A DNA stretch of 64,000 nucleotides, from assembly GCF_029952445.1 (NCBI RefSeq), contig NZ_JAQPPK010000011.1, positions 62,001 to 126,000 of the forward strand, read 5' to 3'. A program made the translations under genes and the position numbers. The notes below the pieces were generated by a model that worked only from the letters and a program-made list of their open reading frames with translations, was not told the origin of the DNA and did not search any database. Below are positions 55,846 through 64,000 of this stretch, one piece after another. Origin of the DNA: Paenarthrobacter nitroguajacolicus (GTDB lineage Bacteria > Actinomycetota > Actinomycetes > Actinomycetales > Micrococcaceae). Within the stretch, counting starts at the first letter, position 1. Each line of letters opens with the position of its first letter.

Positions 55846-56720
55846 CCCGCCTGGGTTTCCCTTTCCACGGGGATCCAGAGTTGACCGCGGCCGTGGGTGC
55901 CGTTGGCCTCCACCTGGACACTGAGCATTTCCGGTCCCGGCGCCCACCTGTAGGGGTTGGCCGGAAACCACTCCGTTGCGGCGTCTGCCCACATGCTTTG
56001 AAGTACCTCCGGGAACTTTCCTTCGGCTTCGAAGACCACCCATTGCCCGGCGGGAACCTCCCGGGAATCAAAGCCCTCGGGGGCGGCCTGCGTTGAGGCT
56101 ACGGCGTGCCAGTAGTCCAGCTTGCTGCCTTCGGTGCGCTGCTCGTCAATGTTGTCAGTGACTGACAGGGGGCCCGAGGGATCCGTGTCCGCCCACTCCA
56201 ACATTTGCCGGGTGAGTGTTGGTTCCAGGCTTCGCTGGAAATCGATGATGGCCTGGTTTGGCCCTTCGTGGACCAGCGGCACCCGGGCCTTCTTCCCAAT
56301 GAGGCGGAAAGCTGCCTTGTCCACAATCCGGTGCTTCATGTCGGTGTTCCCTTCAACGCGGAGATGGAACCTCAATTGAGGTTGGGAATGGAGGACAGCG
56401 CCCGGACGCCTCGCTTCGGACGGCGTCAGCCCGTGCATGGCCTTGAATGCGCGGGTGAATGCCTCGGCGGACCCGTATCCATACCGAATGGCCACGTCCA
56501 GCACGGTCGCGCCCTCCAGGATTTCCGCGGTGGCCGCGGTAAGCCGGCGCCTGCGGACGTACTCAGAGATGGGGATTCCAGCAAGAGAGGAGAACATCCT
56601 CCTGAAGTGGTACTCGGACGTCAGGGCCGCCTGGGCCAGGACGCTGACCTCCACCGTGGCCGCCAGATCCTGCTCGATGATCCCCATGGCCCGGTTCCAT
56701 TCCTGCACAATTGCCTCCAT
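55842..56720 (-). CDS. AraC-family regulator with GyrI-like effector domain
   Basis: 292 aa. Two helix-turn-helix motifs at residues 5-105 (VLAQAALTSEYHFRRMF and VLDVAIRYGYGSAEAFTRAF) precede a GyrI-like domain (RLIGKKARVPLVHEGPNQAI, VPAGQWVVFEAEGKFPEVL, EMLSVQVEANGTHGRGQLWI) that binds hydrophobic ligands in Rob/BmrR-like regulators. It probably controls a local efflux or detoxification gene such as the SDR-isochorismatase pair. Confidence 0.88.
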   Translation of the reverse strand: MEAIVQEWNRAMGIIEQDLAATVEVSVLAQAALTSEYHFRRMFSSLAGIPISEYVRRRRLTAATAEILEGATVLDVAIRYGYGSAEAFTRAFKAMHGLTPSEARRPGAVLHSQPQLRFHLRVEGNTDMKHRIVDKAAFRLIGKKARVPLVHEGPNQAIIDFQRSLEPTLTRQMLEWADTDPSGPLSVTDNIDEQRTEGSKLDYWHAVASTQAAPEGFDSREVPAGQWVVFEAEGKFPEVLQSMWADAATEWFPANPYRWAPGPEMLSVQVEANGTHGRGQLWIPVERETQAG

Positions 56721-56876
56721 TCGTTGGGAACGACGCTACGCGGCGATCTTCTTCGATGCCCCGACAATCGATGCCTGAAAGTATCAGGGCGTCGGCAACG
56801 CAGGAACCCGGAGGCTGCAATGGCAGTCCTCCGGGTTCCGGGGTTATTCAGTTAATGCGGTTAATGCGGATACTCA

Positions 56877-57137
56877 CTACGGTCGGCTTGAGCCTGAAGC
56901 CTCGTCGTCCGGTTCGGAAGAGAAGGGGCGATCAGCCGGGGTGTCTTCCGTGTTCTTGGCGTCGAGTTCGGCATCTGCTGAAGGCACCGTCTTCTCGGCG
57001 TAGTCGCCCTCGGTGTAATCGCCGCCGGCGTCTTCCTTCAGGGTTTCCGGTGACGCTCCGGCGTCACCGTAATCGCCCTCCGTATATTGGCCGTCGAGTT
57101 CTTCACCGTTGGCGTCGCGGTTCTGGTGATCAGCCAT
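56877..57137 (-). CDS. Small acidic repeat protein
   Basis: 86 aa, very acidic. YTEGDYGDAG and DYTEGDYAEK are tandem versions of one unit. No membrane segment, probably disordered. It overlaps the upstream GlsB-family gene by 8 bp, so they are co-translated. Role unknown; similar proteins accompany stress genes in Arthrobacter, from memory. Confidence 0.65.
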   Translation of the reverse strand: MADHQNRDANGEELDGQYTEGDYGDAGASPETLKEDAGGDYTEGDYAEKTVPSADAELDAKNTEDTPADRPFSSEPDDEASGSSRP

Positions 57138-57399
57138 GGGTAGTCCTGCGGTTGGTCACCAGGCCGTAGATCAGCAGCACGATGATCGAGCCGCCGATGG
57201 CCAGGAGCCAGGTGGTCAGGGAGAAGAATTCCTGCAGGCCCGTGTTGAAGATCAGACCGCCGATCCAACCGCCCAGGAGGGCGCCGACGACGCCCAGGAT
57301 GAGGGTCACGAACCAGCCGCCTCCCTGGCGGCCGGGAAGAATAAGTTTCGCAATAGCGCCGGCCAAAAGACCGAGCAGAAGAAAACCAAAGAAACCCAT
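57130..57399 (-). CDS. GlsB/YeaQ/YmgE-family small membrane protein
   Basis: 89 aa with three membrane segments and the family signature GAIAKLILPGRQGGGWFVTL followed by GVVGALLGGWIGGLIF. Transglycosylase-associated protein family, linked to general stress responses; no proven enzyme activity. Start ATG at 57399. Confidence 0.88.
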   Translation of the reverse strand: MGFFGFLLLGLLAGAIAKLILPGRQGGGWFVTLILGVVGALLGGWIGGLIFNTGLQEFFSLTTWLLAIGGSIIVLLIYGLVTNRRTTHG

Positions 57400-58009
57400 T
57401 TTTGCTCCTACTTTCTTGTTGATGGAAATTCCATGAACGTGATGAAGCGAGTAAGTTCACCGGGGGCTTGTTTCACGGTGCGGGCACCGCAATGGGGCCC
57501 CGGAGGCCCTATGGAATGTGGGGAGAGGAACTACTCATTCAACTCCGATGTATCTTTCAAATGCAGCCAATAAAGCACTCCTGCCGATTGGGTCGGACTC
57601 GGTACTACACCAGTAACGCTAGCCGCTCCGGGAACTAGTAGCAAGTAACCTGACTATTCTTGATCAAGCTGTAGCCTTGGGAATGTCAAGGATCCTGGAG
57701 TCTTGGTGTCGTTGTTGACCTGATGGTGCTGTCGTCGGGCTGGTGTAGGACGCGGCTGTCGGCAGGGGCCATTTCCGTCTTCGGGTGGCCTTTCTGCCGC
57801 TCGATTGCGGGGCCACTGAGGACTGCGGCATGTTTTTGGCCACGCAATTACCGGCAGTCTGCGACGCTTTGGTTTGCATATTGTCTGGATAAACGATCCT
57901 TGGGCCAGTCAATAGGAGTTGCCAATACGTGCCGGTCAATATTCAGGTGACATGGCACGCCGGGCGGGGCTAGGGTCGAATAAGAACAAACTCGGAAGGA
58001 GTGGGTGGC
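57400..58009. other. 610-bp region without a confident gene
   Basis: The left part must hold the promoter of the GlsB operon. The part from about 57660 to 57950 has a different texture: lower GC and open frames on both strands whose translations look unlike neighbouring proteins. I cannot name a family. It may be a decayed mobile element or gene. The ribosome site GGAAGGAG at 57994-58001 belongs to the gene at 58010. Confidence 0.4.
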
Positions 58010-58489
58010 GTGAAAGGCAAAGCATTGTTCGCCGTTGGCGTGGCTGTTGGCTACGTCTGGGGGTCGAAATCATGGCCTGAGGTGTACCGGCGTGTTCGCG
58101 GAGGCACTGAGAAGGTCCTGAAGAACCCTGAAGTGCAAGAGAACGTCCACCAGGCAGCCGAGACGGTCCAGGAATCCGTTCCGGACATTTTGGAAAACCT
58201 GTACGAAGCCGGCAAGAAGCTGATGGAGAAGGCGGAGACCATGTTCCCGGGCCCCGCGACCACCAAGGCAGGAGATCGGTCAGGTTCCGGGGACCGGACA
58301 GGCTCCGGAAATCGGGCGGACGGCAGTGAGTCCAAAGTGGCTACTGTTCCGGTGGCTACCGGGGCTCCTGATGTTGCCTCGGACGTCGTCTCTGATCCCG
58401 CCCTCGATGACACTACGGGAACTGACTGGACTGACGAGGGTGGCGCGGCGCCGGAAGGCCCGGCCACCAACACGCCGCCCCGCCACTAA
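58010..58489 (+). CDS. YtxH-like small stress protein
   Basis: 159 aa from GTG 58010 (GGAAGGAG 8 bp upstream). The N-terminal hydrophobic segment KALFAVGVAVGYVWGS is followed by an amphipathic region (QENVHQAAETVQESVPDILE) and a disordered Gly/Ser/Asp-rich tail with a repeated DRSGSGDRTGSG unit. Fits the YtxH-like group of membrane-anchored stress proteins. Overlaps the convergent hydrolase by 4 bp. Confidence 0.7.
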   Translation: MKGKALFAVGVAVGYVWGSKSWPEVYRRVRGGTEKVLKNPEVQENVHQAAETVQESVPDILENLYEAGKKLMEKAETMFPGPATTKAGDRSGSGDRTGSGNRADGSESKVATVPVATGAPDVASDVVSDPALDDTTGTDWTDEGGAAPEGPATNTPPRH

Positions 58490-59208
58490 CTGCCCCGGCT
58501 GTCCTGGCCGGTCCGGCTCACGGCGGCCAGGATTGCCTGGCCCAATTCGGCTGGTTTGGTGAATTGTGGCCAGTGGCCGGTGGGCAGATCGATGTAGTCA
58601 ACGCTGCGGATCCTTGCAAGCTCAGCCGTGAAGGGGTGGCCCCCGTCCATCCACTCCTTGAGGAGGGACGACGGGAACTGGCACGCAATGACGGTGGCCG
58701 GCACCTCATAGCGCCGGACGTCGCGCAAGTGCTGCTGTTCGAAGGCGACACCCTTTGGTTCCGGTATGGCCCGCGCCCGGAAGGCTTGCTTTAGCTCGTC
58801 GGTCAGGTCCACCAGGTCTTCATCCTCGAACAGTTCCCACGGCGGCAGCGGGATGTCGTCGCCGTCGTCGGGTAGTTCATCGTTGATGACCCCACCCTCA
58901 CCGAGCGGTCCGCTGTCCACGTAGACGGTGCGTGCCACGCGGCCCGGACGGGCATCGGCGACGCCGTGGATGATGGCCCCACCGCCCGAATGACCCACCA
59001 GGACCGCCTTGCCTTCAAGGGAGTCCACTTTGTCCACCACGGCTTCGATATGTGTCCGCAGGCCGATGCCCGCCCTGGACGAGTCCACGGATTCCAAGCC
59101 CGGCAGGGTCAGTGGATGAACCGTATGTCCCGCTGCCACCAAGGCCGGAGTCACCTCCTCCCATGACGACGCGTCCAACCAGAAACCGGGTACAAGGATG
59201 ATGTCCAT
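58486..59208 (-). CDS. Alpha/beta-fold hydrolase
   Basis: 240 aa. LVPGFWLDASSWEEV gives the oxyanion region, VLVGHSGGGAIIHG the nucleophile elbow (Ser), and LPTGHWPQFTKPAELG the catalytic His. Resembles salicylate-esterase-like and EstC-type hydrolases. Substrate unknown; divergent from the homoprotocatechuate operon, but no clear link. Confidence 0.87.
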   Translation of the reverse strand: MDIILVPGFWLDASSWEEVTPALVAAGHTVHPLTLPGLESVDSSRAGIGLRTHIEAVVDKVDSLEGKAVLVGHSGGGAIIHGVADARPGRVARTVYVDSGPLGEGGVINDELPDDGDDIPLPPWELFEDEDLVDLTDELKQAFRARAIPEPKGVAFEQQHLRDVRRYEVPATVIACQFPSSLLKEWMDGGHPFTAELARIRSVDYIDLPTGHWPQFTKPAELGQAILAAVSRTGQDSRGS

Positions 59209-59310
59209 GCGGGTACCCTACGGGAGGCCACTGACACTTTGTAGGCCTCCTGGCCTGCTACCGGATGCTGGGGAGGGGGTTGACGGGACGTCCTTTACCG
59301 GTCATAGTTT

Positions 59311-59332
59311 TCGTATACGATTTCGTACTCGA
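59311..59332. promoter_or_regulatory. Tandem TCGTATACGA operator of the hpa operon
   Basis: TCGTATACGA (59311-59320) is a perfect 10-bp palindrome, followed by the near copy TCGTACTCGA (59323-59332) at a 12-bp offset. TNGTATACNA-like palindromes are typical targets of FCD-type GntR regulators, and one is encoded in this operon. It lies about 47 bp before the first start codon. Confidence 0.6.
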
Positions 59333-59378
59333 TAGCTGTGAAGATCAGATATCGGTCGGTTTTACAGGAGGAGGCGCC

Positions 59379-60884
59379 GTGACACTGGAGTTCCGGACCC
59401 AGGAAGTCAGCCAGGACATGCTGGCCCGGACCCGCAAGGTGATTGCGGTCCACATCAACTACCCCAGCCGTGCTGCGCAGCGCGGACGCACCCCTGCGCA
59501 GCCGTCGTATTTTCTGAAGCCCTCATCGTCCCTGGCCCTGGGATCTGCCGACGCTCCTGGCACTGTGGAGCGTCCTGCCGGTTGCGAGCTGCTCGGTTAC
59601 GAGGGCGAGATTGCGCTGGTGATCGGCAAGTCGGCCCGTCGCGTGGGACTTGAGGACGCCTGGAGCCACGTTGAATGGGTCACGGCGTCGAACGACCTCG
59701 GCGTTTACGATCTCCGCTATGCGGACAAGGGTTCCAACGTCCGGTCCAAGGGCGGTGACGGCTTCACTCCGGTTGGCCCGGCGCTGATCCCGGCCGACGC
59801 CGTCGACCCGGCACAGTTGAGGATCCTTACCTGGCACAACGGTGAACTCGTCCAGGACGACACCACTGAAGACCTGCTCTTCCCCTTCGCGCAGCTGGTC
59901 GCTGACCTCTCCCAGCTGCTCACCCTGGAAGAGGGCGACATCATCCTCACCGGCACCCCCGCCGGCGCCTCCGTGGCCAAGCCGGGCGACGTCGTCGAGA
60001 TTGAGGTCACCGGCGGTGGCTTCAGCAGCGGCCGCCTGACCACCAAGGTAACGGAAGGCACGACGCCGTTCGCGGACTTTGGTGCCCGGCCCAAGGCCGA
60101 TGACACGCAGCGCGAAGAGGCTTACGGTTCCCGCGAGGCTGCGGGCCTGGCTCCCGCGGCTTCGGTCCTGACGCCGAAGTTGAAGGCCAAGCTGGAGTCG
60201 GTGGCTACCGCTACGTTGTCTTCCCAGTTGCGCAAGCGCGGGTTGAATAACGTGAGCATCGACGGCCTGCAGGCAACCCGCCCAGACCGGAAAGTGGTGG
60301 GCCTGGCCCGCACTCTGCGCTACGTGCCCAACCGCGAGGACCTCTTCAAGACTTACGGCGGCGGGTTCAACGCCCAGAAACGTGCCATCGATTCGGTGAA
60401 CGAGGGCGAAATCCTGGTCATGGAAGCCCGCGGCGAAAAGGGCACGGGCACCGTGGGGGACATCCTGGCGCTGCGTGCGCAGGTCCGTGGTGCCGCTGCG
60501 ATCATTACCGACGGCGGCGTCCGGGACTACTCGGCCGTAGCCGACCTGGAAATGCCCACGTACTTCGCGAACCCACACCCGGCCGTGCTCGGACGGCGCC
60601 ACATTCCGTGGGATACAGACATCACCATCGCGTGCGGCGGCGCAACGGTCCAGCCAGGCGACATCATCGTGGCCGATTCCGACGGGATCCTGGTCATCCC
60701 GCCGGCCATCGCCGAGGAACTCGTGGATGACTGCATCGCGCAGGAAAAGGAAGAAGTCTTTATCTTCCAGATGGTCCAGGAAGGCAACAGCGTGGATGGC
60801 CTGTACCCGATGAACAAGGACTGGCAGGCCCGGTACGCCGAGTGGTCCGCCCAGCAAACCCCGGAAGGAGCCCACGGTGACTGA
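59379..60884 (+). CDS. Fumarylacetoacetate hydrolase-family domain fused to RraA-like domain
   Basis: 501 aa from GTG 59379 with AGGAGGAGG upstream. Residues 1-235 are a FAH-fold isomerase/decarboxylase (HpaG/HpcE type) with metal ligands in GYEGEIALVIGKSA and motifs DDTTEDLLFPFAQLVADL and LEEGDIILTGTPAG. Residues about 263-480 are RraA/HMG-aldolase-like, with the signature VRGAAAIITDGGVRDYSA. In homoprotocatechuate breakdown HpcE carries two FAH domains; here the second is replaced by an RraA-like domain that could be a metal-dependent decarboxylase or pyruvate aldolase. First gene of the hpa operon. Confidence 0.85.
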   Translation: MTLEFRTQEVSQDMLARTRKVIAVHINYPSRAAQRGRTPAQPSYFLKPSSSLALGSADAPGTVERPAGCELLGYEGEIALVIGKSARRVGLEDAWSHVEWVTASNDLGVYDLRYADKGSNVRSKGGDGFTPVGPALIPADAVDPAQLRILTWHNGELVQDDTTEDLLFPFAQLVADLSQLLTLEEGDIILTGTPAGASVAKPGDVVEIEVTGGGFSSGRLTTKVTEGTTPFADFGARPKADDTQREEAYGSREAAGLAPAASVLTPKLKAKLESVATATLSSQLRKRGLNNVSIDGLQATRPDRKVVGLARTLRYVPNREDLFKTYGGGFNAQKRAIDSVNEGEILVMEARGEKGTGTVGDILALRAQVRGAAAIITDGGVRDYSAVADLEMPTYFANPHPAVLGRRHIPWDTDITIACGGATVQPGDIIVADSDGILVIPPAIAEELVDDCIAQEKEEVFIFQMVQEGNSVDGLYPMNKDWQARYAEWSAQQTPEGAHGD

Positions 60885-61545
60885 AACCGCCGTCGAGAGC
60901 GCCGCGACCGAAAGCAAGTCCCAGCAGGCCTATGCCGCGGTGAAGGCCCGGATCATCGAGGGGACGTACACGCCTGGCTACCGGCTGGTGCTCGCGAAAA
61001 TCGCCGAGGACCTCGGGTTCAGCGTTGTCCCGGTGCGCGAAGCGATCCGCCGCCTGGAAGCCGAAGGGCTCGTGAAGTTCGAACGCAACGTCGGCGCCAC
61101 AGTTGCCGGGATCGACCCCACCGAATACCTCTACACCATGCAGACCCTGAGCATCGTGGAGGGTGCGGCCACCGCGTTGTCCGCTCCGCTCATCGATCCC
61201 GCCACGATCGCCCGGGCACGGGCCGTGAACCAGGAAATGCGTGAATGCCTGGAACACTTCGACCCCGTCCGCTTCACCGCACTGAACCAGGACTTCCACA
61301 GCGTCCTCTTTGAACACTGCCCCAATCCGCACATCCTGGACCTGGTCCACCGTGGCTGGAACCGGCTGGCGTCCCTGCGCTCGTCCACGTTCCGCTTCGT
61401 CCCCGGCCGCGCCCAGGAATCCGTGCGTGAACACGAGGCCTTGCTCCAGCTCATCGAGTCCGCAGCGGATGCCGACACCATCGAAAAAGCAGCCCGCCAA
61501 CACCGCGCCGCCACCTTGGACGCGTACCTCGCCACCACCAACTAA
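60877..61545 (+). CDS. GntR/FCD-family regulator of the hpa operon
   Basis: 222 aa from GTG, overlapping the fusion gene by 8 bp. Winged helix AYAAVKARIIEGTYTPGYRL and FSVVPVREAIRRLEAEGLVK; the C-terminal FCD domain has metal-type ligands (ALNQDFHSVLFEHCPN, EHEALLQLIESA, RQHRAATLDAYL). It is embedded in the pathway operon, so it probably senses a pathway acid and binds the tandem TCGTATACGA site at 59311. Confidence 0.87.
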   Translation: MTETAVESAATESKSQQAYAAVKARIIEGTYTPGYRLVLAKIAEDLGFSVVPVREAIRRLEAEGLVKFERNVGATVAGIDPTEYLYTMQTLSIVEGAATALSAPLIDPATIARARAVNQEMRECLEHFDPVRFTALNQDFHSVLFEHCPNPHILDLVHRGWNRLASLRSSTFRFVPGRAQESVREHEALLQLIESAADADTIEKAARQHRAATLDAYLATTN

Positions 61546-61547
61546 AG

Positions 61548-61610
61548 CAACGCGGGGTCACTTATGGCCCATAAAACCACCTCTAATGGGCCATAAGTGA
61601 CCCCGCGTTG
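61548..61610. repeat. Hairpin of the CAACGCGGGGTCACTTA family, copy 3
   Basis: A perfect 25-bp inverted repeat (61548-61572 and 61586-61610, 13-nt loop) lying directly after the regulator stop codon and 20 bp before hpaE. Inside an operon it could attenuate hpaE expression or mark a recent insertion. Confidence 0.85.
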
Positions 61611-61629
61611 GAAGAAAAGGAAGACAACG

Positions 61630-63141
61630 ATGACGACCTCAGTAGAAACCAGCAAGCATTACATCCCCGAGAAACTGCCCACGCACATCCAGCACTTCAT
61701 CAACGGCGAATTCGTTGACTCGGTGTCAGGCAAGACCTTTGACGTCCTGGACCCGGTATCCAATGGCAATTACGCCACGGCCGCCGCCGGGCAGAAGGAG
61801 GACATCGACCTCGCCGTCGCTGCCGCCCGCGAAGCGTTCGTGAACGGTCCGTGGCCGAAGATGAAGCCGCGCGAACGTGCACGCGTCCTGAACAAGATCG
61901 CCGACGCCGTTGAGGCGCAGGAAGCGCGCCTCGCCGAGCTCGAGACGTTCGATACCGGCCTGCCGATCACCCAGGCCAAGGGCCAGGCGCTGCGCGCTGC
62001 CGAGAACTTCCGCTTCTTCGCGGACCTGATCGTGGCCCAGTTCGACGACGCCATGAAGGTCCCGGGCTCGCAGATCAACTACGTGAACCGCAAGCCGATC
62101 GGCGTCGCCGGTTTGATTACCCCGTGGAACACGCCGTTCATGCTGGAGTCCTGGAAGCTCGCACCGGCGCTGGCTACCGGCAACACCGTGGTGCTGAAGC
62201 CGGCCGAGTTCACGCCTCTGTCCGCGTCCCTGTGGGCGACGATCTTCAAGGATGCCGGCCTGCCTGACGGCGTGTTCAACCTGGTCAACGGCCTGGGTGA
62301 GGAAGCCGGCGATGCACTGGTGAAGCACCCGGACGTGCCGCTGATTTCCTTCACTGGCGAGACCACCACCGGCCAGACGATCTTCCGCAACGCCGCCGCC
62401 AACCTCAAGGGCCTCTCCATGGAACTCGGAGGCAAGTCGCCGTGCGTGGTGTTCGCCGATGCCGACCTGGATGCCGCGATCGACTCGGCACTGTTCGGTG
62501 TGTTCTCGCTCAACGGCGAACGCTGCACCGCCGGCTCCCGCATCTTGGTTGAACGCGCCATCTACGACGAATTCTGCGAAAAGTACGCCGCCCGCGCCAA
62601 GAACATCGTGGTGGGCGATCCCCACGATCCCAAGACCCAGGTTGGAGCACTCGTCCACCCCGAGCACTACCAGAAGGTGGCGTCGTACGTGGAGATCGGC
62701 AAGTCCGAGGGCAGGCTCCTGGCCGGCGGCGGCCGACCCGACCACCTGCCCGAAGGCAACTACATCGCACCCACGGTGTTTGCCGACGTCGCGCCTGACG
62801 CGCGGATCTTCCAGGAGGAAATCTTCGGTCCCGTCGTGGCCATCACGCCCTTCGAGAACGACGACGAGGCCCTCGCCTTGGCGAACAACACCAAGTACGG
62901 CCTGGCGGCCTACATCTGGACCCAGAACCTGACCCGGGCCCACAACTTCTCCCAAAACGTCGAGGCCGGCATGGTGTGGCTCAACAGCCACAACGTCCGC
63001 GACCTCCGTACCCCGTTCGGCGGCGTCAAGGCTTCCGGCCTGGGCCACGAGGGCGGCTACCGCTCCATCGACTTCTACACCGACCAACAAGCCGTCCACA
63101 TCACCCTCGGCTCCGTGCACACCCCCAAATTCGGCGCCTAG
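61630..63141 (+). CDS. hpaE: 5-carboxymethyl-2-hydroxymuconate semialdehyde dehydrogenase
   Basis: 503 aa, NAD-dependent aldehyde dehydrogenase. General base Glu265 in SMELGGKSPCVVF, nucleophile Cys299 in NGERCTAGSRI, and GLITPWNTPFMLESWKLAPA. The family match and its position before hpaD assign it to the homoprotocatechuate meta-cleavage pathway, where it oxidises the ring-cleavage semialdehyde. ATG 61630 is used; the upstream in-frame ATG lies inside the hairpin and is not credible. Confidence 0.9.
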   Translation: MTTSVETSKHYIPEKLPTHIQHFINGEFVDSVSGKTFDVLDPVSNGNYATAAAGQKEDIDLAVAAAREAFVNGPWPKMKPRERARVLNKIADAVEAQEARLAELETFDTGLPITQAKGQALRAAENFRFFADLIVAQFDDAMKVPGSQINYVNRKPIGVAGLITPWNTPFMLESWKLAPALATGNTVVLKPAEFTPLSASLWATIFKDAGLPDGVFNLVNGLGEEAGDALVKHPDVPLISFTGETTTGQTIFRNAAANLKGLSMELGGKSPCVVFADADLDAAIDSALFGVFSLNGERCTAGSRILVERAIYDEFCEKYAARAKNIVVGDPHDPKTQVGALVHPEHYQKVASYVEIGKSEGRLLAGGGRPDHLPEGNYIAPTVFADVAPDARIFQEEIFGPVVAITPFENDDEALALANNTKYGLAAYIWTQNLTRAHNFSQNVEAGMVWLNSHNVRDLRTPFGGVKASGLGHEGGYRSIDFYTDQQAVHITLGSVHTPKFGA

Positions 63142-63244
63142 TACCCAACTAAGTAACAGCAAACGTTCCACTGAGCCCTCATTGGAGCAGGTGCTGTCAC
63201 CCAGTTGGGTTCCCACACCAACCTTTCAACGAAGAGAGAATCCC

Positions 63245-64000
63245 ATGAGCAACACGTTTACCGGCCCCATCCCCACCCCCACGGTCCCCGCCCCGGACAT
63301 TGTTCGCTGCGCCTACCTCGAACTCGTGGTCACTGACTTGGAAAAGTCCCGCGCGTTCTACGTGGACCTCCTGGGCCTGCACGTGACCGAAGAAGACGAG
63401 AACACCATCTACCTGCGCTCCTTCGAGGAGTTCATCCACCACAACCTGGTCCTCCGCAAGGGCCCGGTGGCCGCAGCAGCCGCCTTCGCCTACCGGGTGA
63501 AGTCCCCCGCCGAAGTCGACGCCGCCGAGGCCTACTACCGCGAACTCGGCTGCCGGGTGGAGCGCCGCAAGGAAGGCTTCACCAAGGGCGTGGGCGACTC
63601 CGTCCGTGTGGAAGACCCGCTGGGCTTCCCGTACGAGTTCTTCTACGACGTCGAGCACGTCGAACGCCTCACCCAGCGCTACGACCTCTACTCCGCCGGT
63701 GAACTGGTCCGCCTGGACCACTTCAACCAAGTCACCCCGGACGTCCCCCGCGGACGCAAGTACCTGGAGGACCTCGGCTTCCGCGTCTCGGAAGACATCA
63801 AGGATTCCGACGGCGTCACGTACGCCGCGTGGATGCACCGCAAGCAGACCGTGCACGACACAGCCCTGACCGGCGGCAACGGTCCGCGCCTGCACCACAT
63901 CGCGTTCTCCACCCACGAGAAGCACAACATCATCCAGATCTGCGACAAGATGGGCGCCCTGCGGATCAGCGACCGGATCGAACGCGGTCCCGGACGACAC
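63245..64000 (+). CDS. hpaD: 3,4-dihydroxyphenylacetate 2,3-dioxygenase (3' end cut by window)
   Basis: 252 codons are present, running off the right edge. Vicinal-oxygen-chelate extradiol dioxygenase of the Brevibacterium fuscum HPCD type. The metal ligands His159 (RLDHFNQV) and His218 (RLHHIAFS) and the catalytic His204 (TVHDTALTGG) line up with His155, His214 and His200 of that enzyme as I recall them. The third ligand, a Glu expected near 271, lies outside. It opens the homoprotocatechuate ring to the semialdehyde used by HpaE. ATG follows GAAGAGAG. Confidence 0.92.
   Translation, partial: MSNTFTGPIPTPTVPAPDIVRCAYLELVVTDLEKSRAFYVDLLGLHVTEEDENTIYLRSFEEFIHHNLVLRKGPVAAAAAFAYRVKSPAEVDAAEAYYRELGCRVERRKEGFTKGVGDSVRVEDPLGFPYEFFYDVEHVERLTQRYDLYSAGELVRLDHFNQVTPDVPRGRKYLEDLGFRVSEDIKDSDGVTYAAWMHRKQTVHDTALTGGNGPRLHHIAFSTHEKHNIIQICDKMGALRISDRIERGPGRH

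Noticed and set aside
57664..57939. A 91-codon minus-strand frame as a real gene
   Set aside because: Low-complexity Ser/Thr/Pro translation without start signals; kept only as part of an odd region.
61726..63216. A 496-codon minus-strand frame opposite hpaE
   Set aside because: Shadow of the aldehyde dehydrogenase; no ribosome site or recognisable domain.
63197..64000. A minus-strand frame at the right edge
   Set aside because: The plus strand encodes HpaD with its metal ligands in place, so the minus frame is a shadow.

Overview
The window is high-GC DNA from an actinobacterium, most likely Arthrobacter or Paenarthrobacter (Micrococcaceae). This rests on codon use, frequent GTG/TTG starts, DUF222-HNH, DUF1206 and DUF6458 proteins, and a Corynebacterium-type inositol cluster. 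I see no rRNA, tRNA, CRISPR array or intact insertion sequence. All names come from reading the translated sequence; no database search was run.

Layout. 0-5.3 kb: a polytopic membrane protein open at the left edge, then a two-component locus with one canonical kinase and regulator and one degenerate pair. 5.4-12.6 kb: housekeeping and surface genes (pcrA, a putative sortase-anchored protein, a lipoprotein, sucC-sucD). 12.8-31.5 kb: a large inositol catabolism region. It holds iolC, a class I aldolase, iolD, iolA/mmsA, iolE, iolG and iolH on the plus strand, with iolB and a GntR regulator convergent. These are followed by a sugar ABC transporter, a LacI regulator, and further Gfo/Idh/MocA dehydrogenases and TIM-barrel isomerases. 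Every transcription unit in this region except the LacI gene has a TGTCAGGACA or TTGACAGGACA element at its promoter, so the cluster looks like one regulon.

31.5-42.8 kb: a DUF222-HNH protein, a HAD hydrolase, glutamate decarboxylase with a class II amidotransferase, a PRC-barrel stress protein, a GH15 hydrolase and several small proteins. 42.8-47.8 kb: a translationally coupled operon (NCS1 permease, NylB-like hydrolase, YtcJ-like amidohydrolase) divergent from a TetR regulator; its substrate is unknown. 48-59.2 kb: a Ser/Thr kinase with an unusual catalytic loop, a GAF histidine kinase, an MFS transporter, and stress or envelope genes. 59.3-64 kb: a homoprotocatechuate (3,4-dihydroxyphenylacetate) meta-cleavage operon. 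It has a FAH-RraA fusion, an FCD/GntR regulator, hpaE, and hpaD cut by the right edge.

Two families of near-perfect hairpins are scattered between genes. One shares the arm CAACGCGGGGTCACTTA (three copies); the other shares a CGACGGCG/CGCCGTCG stem (five copies). The strongest candidates for undescribed biology are the inositol regulon with its extra tautomerase and second dehydrogenase-isomerase set, the permease-NylB-amidohydrolase operon, the degenerate two-component pair, and the FAH-RraA fusion.
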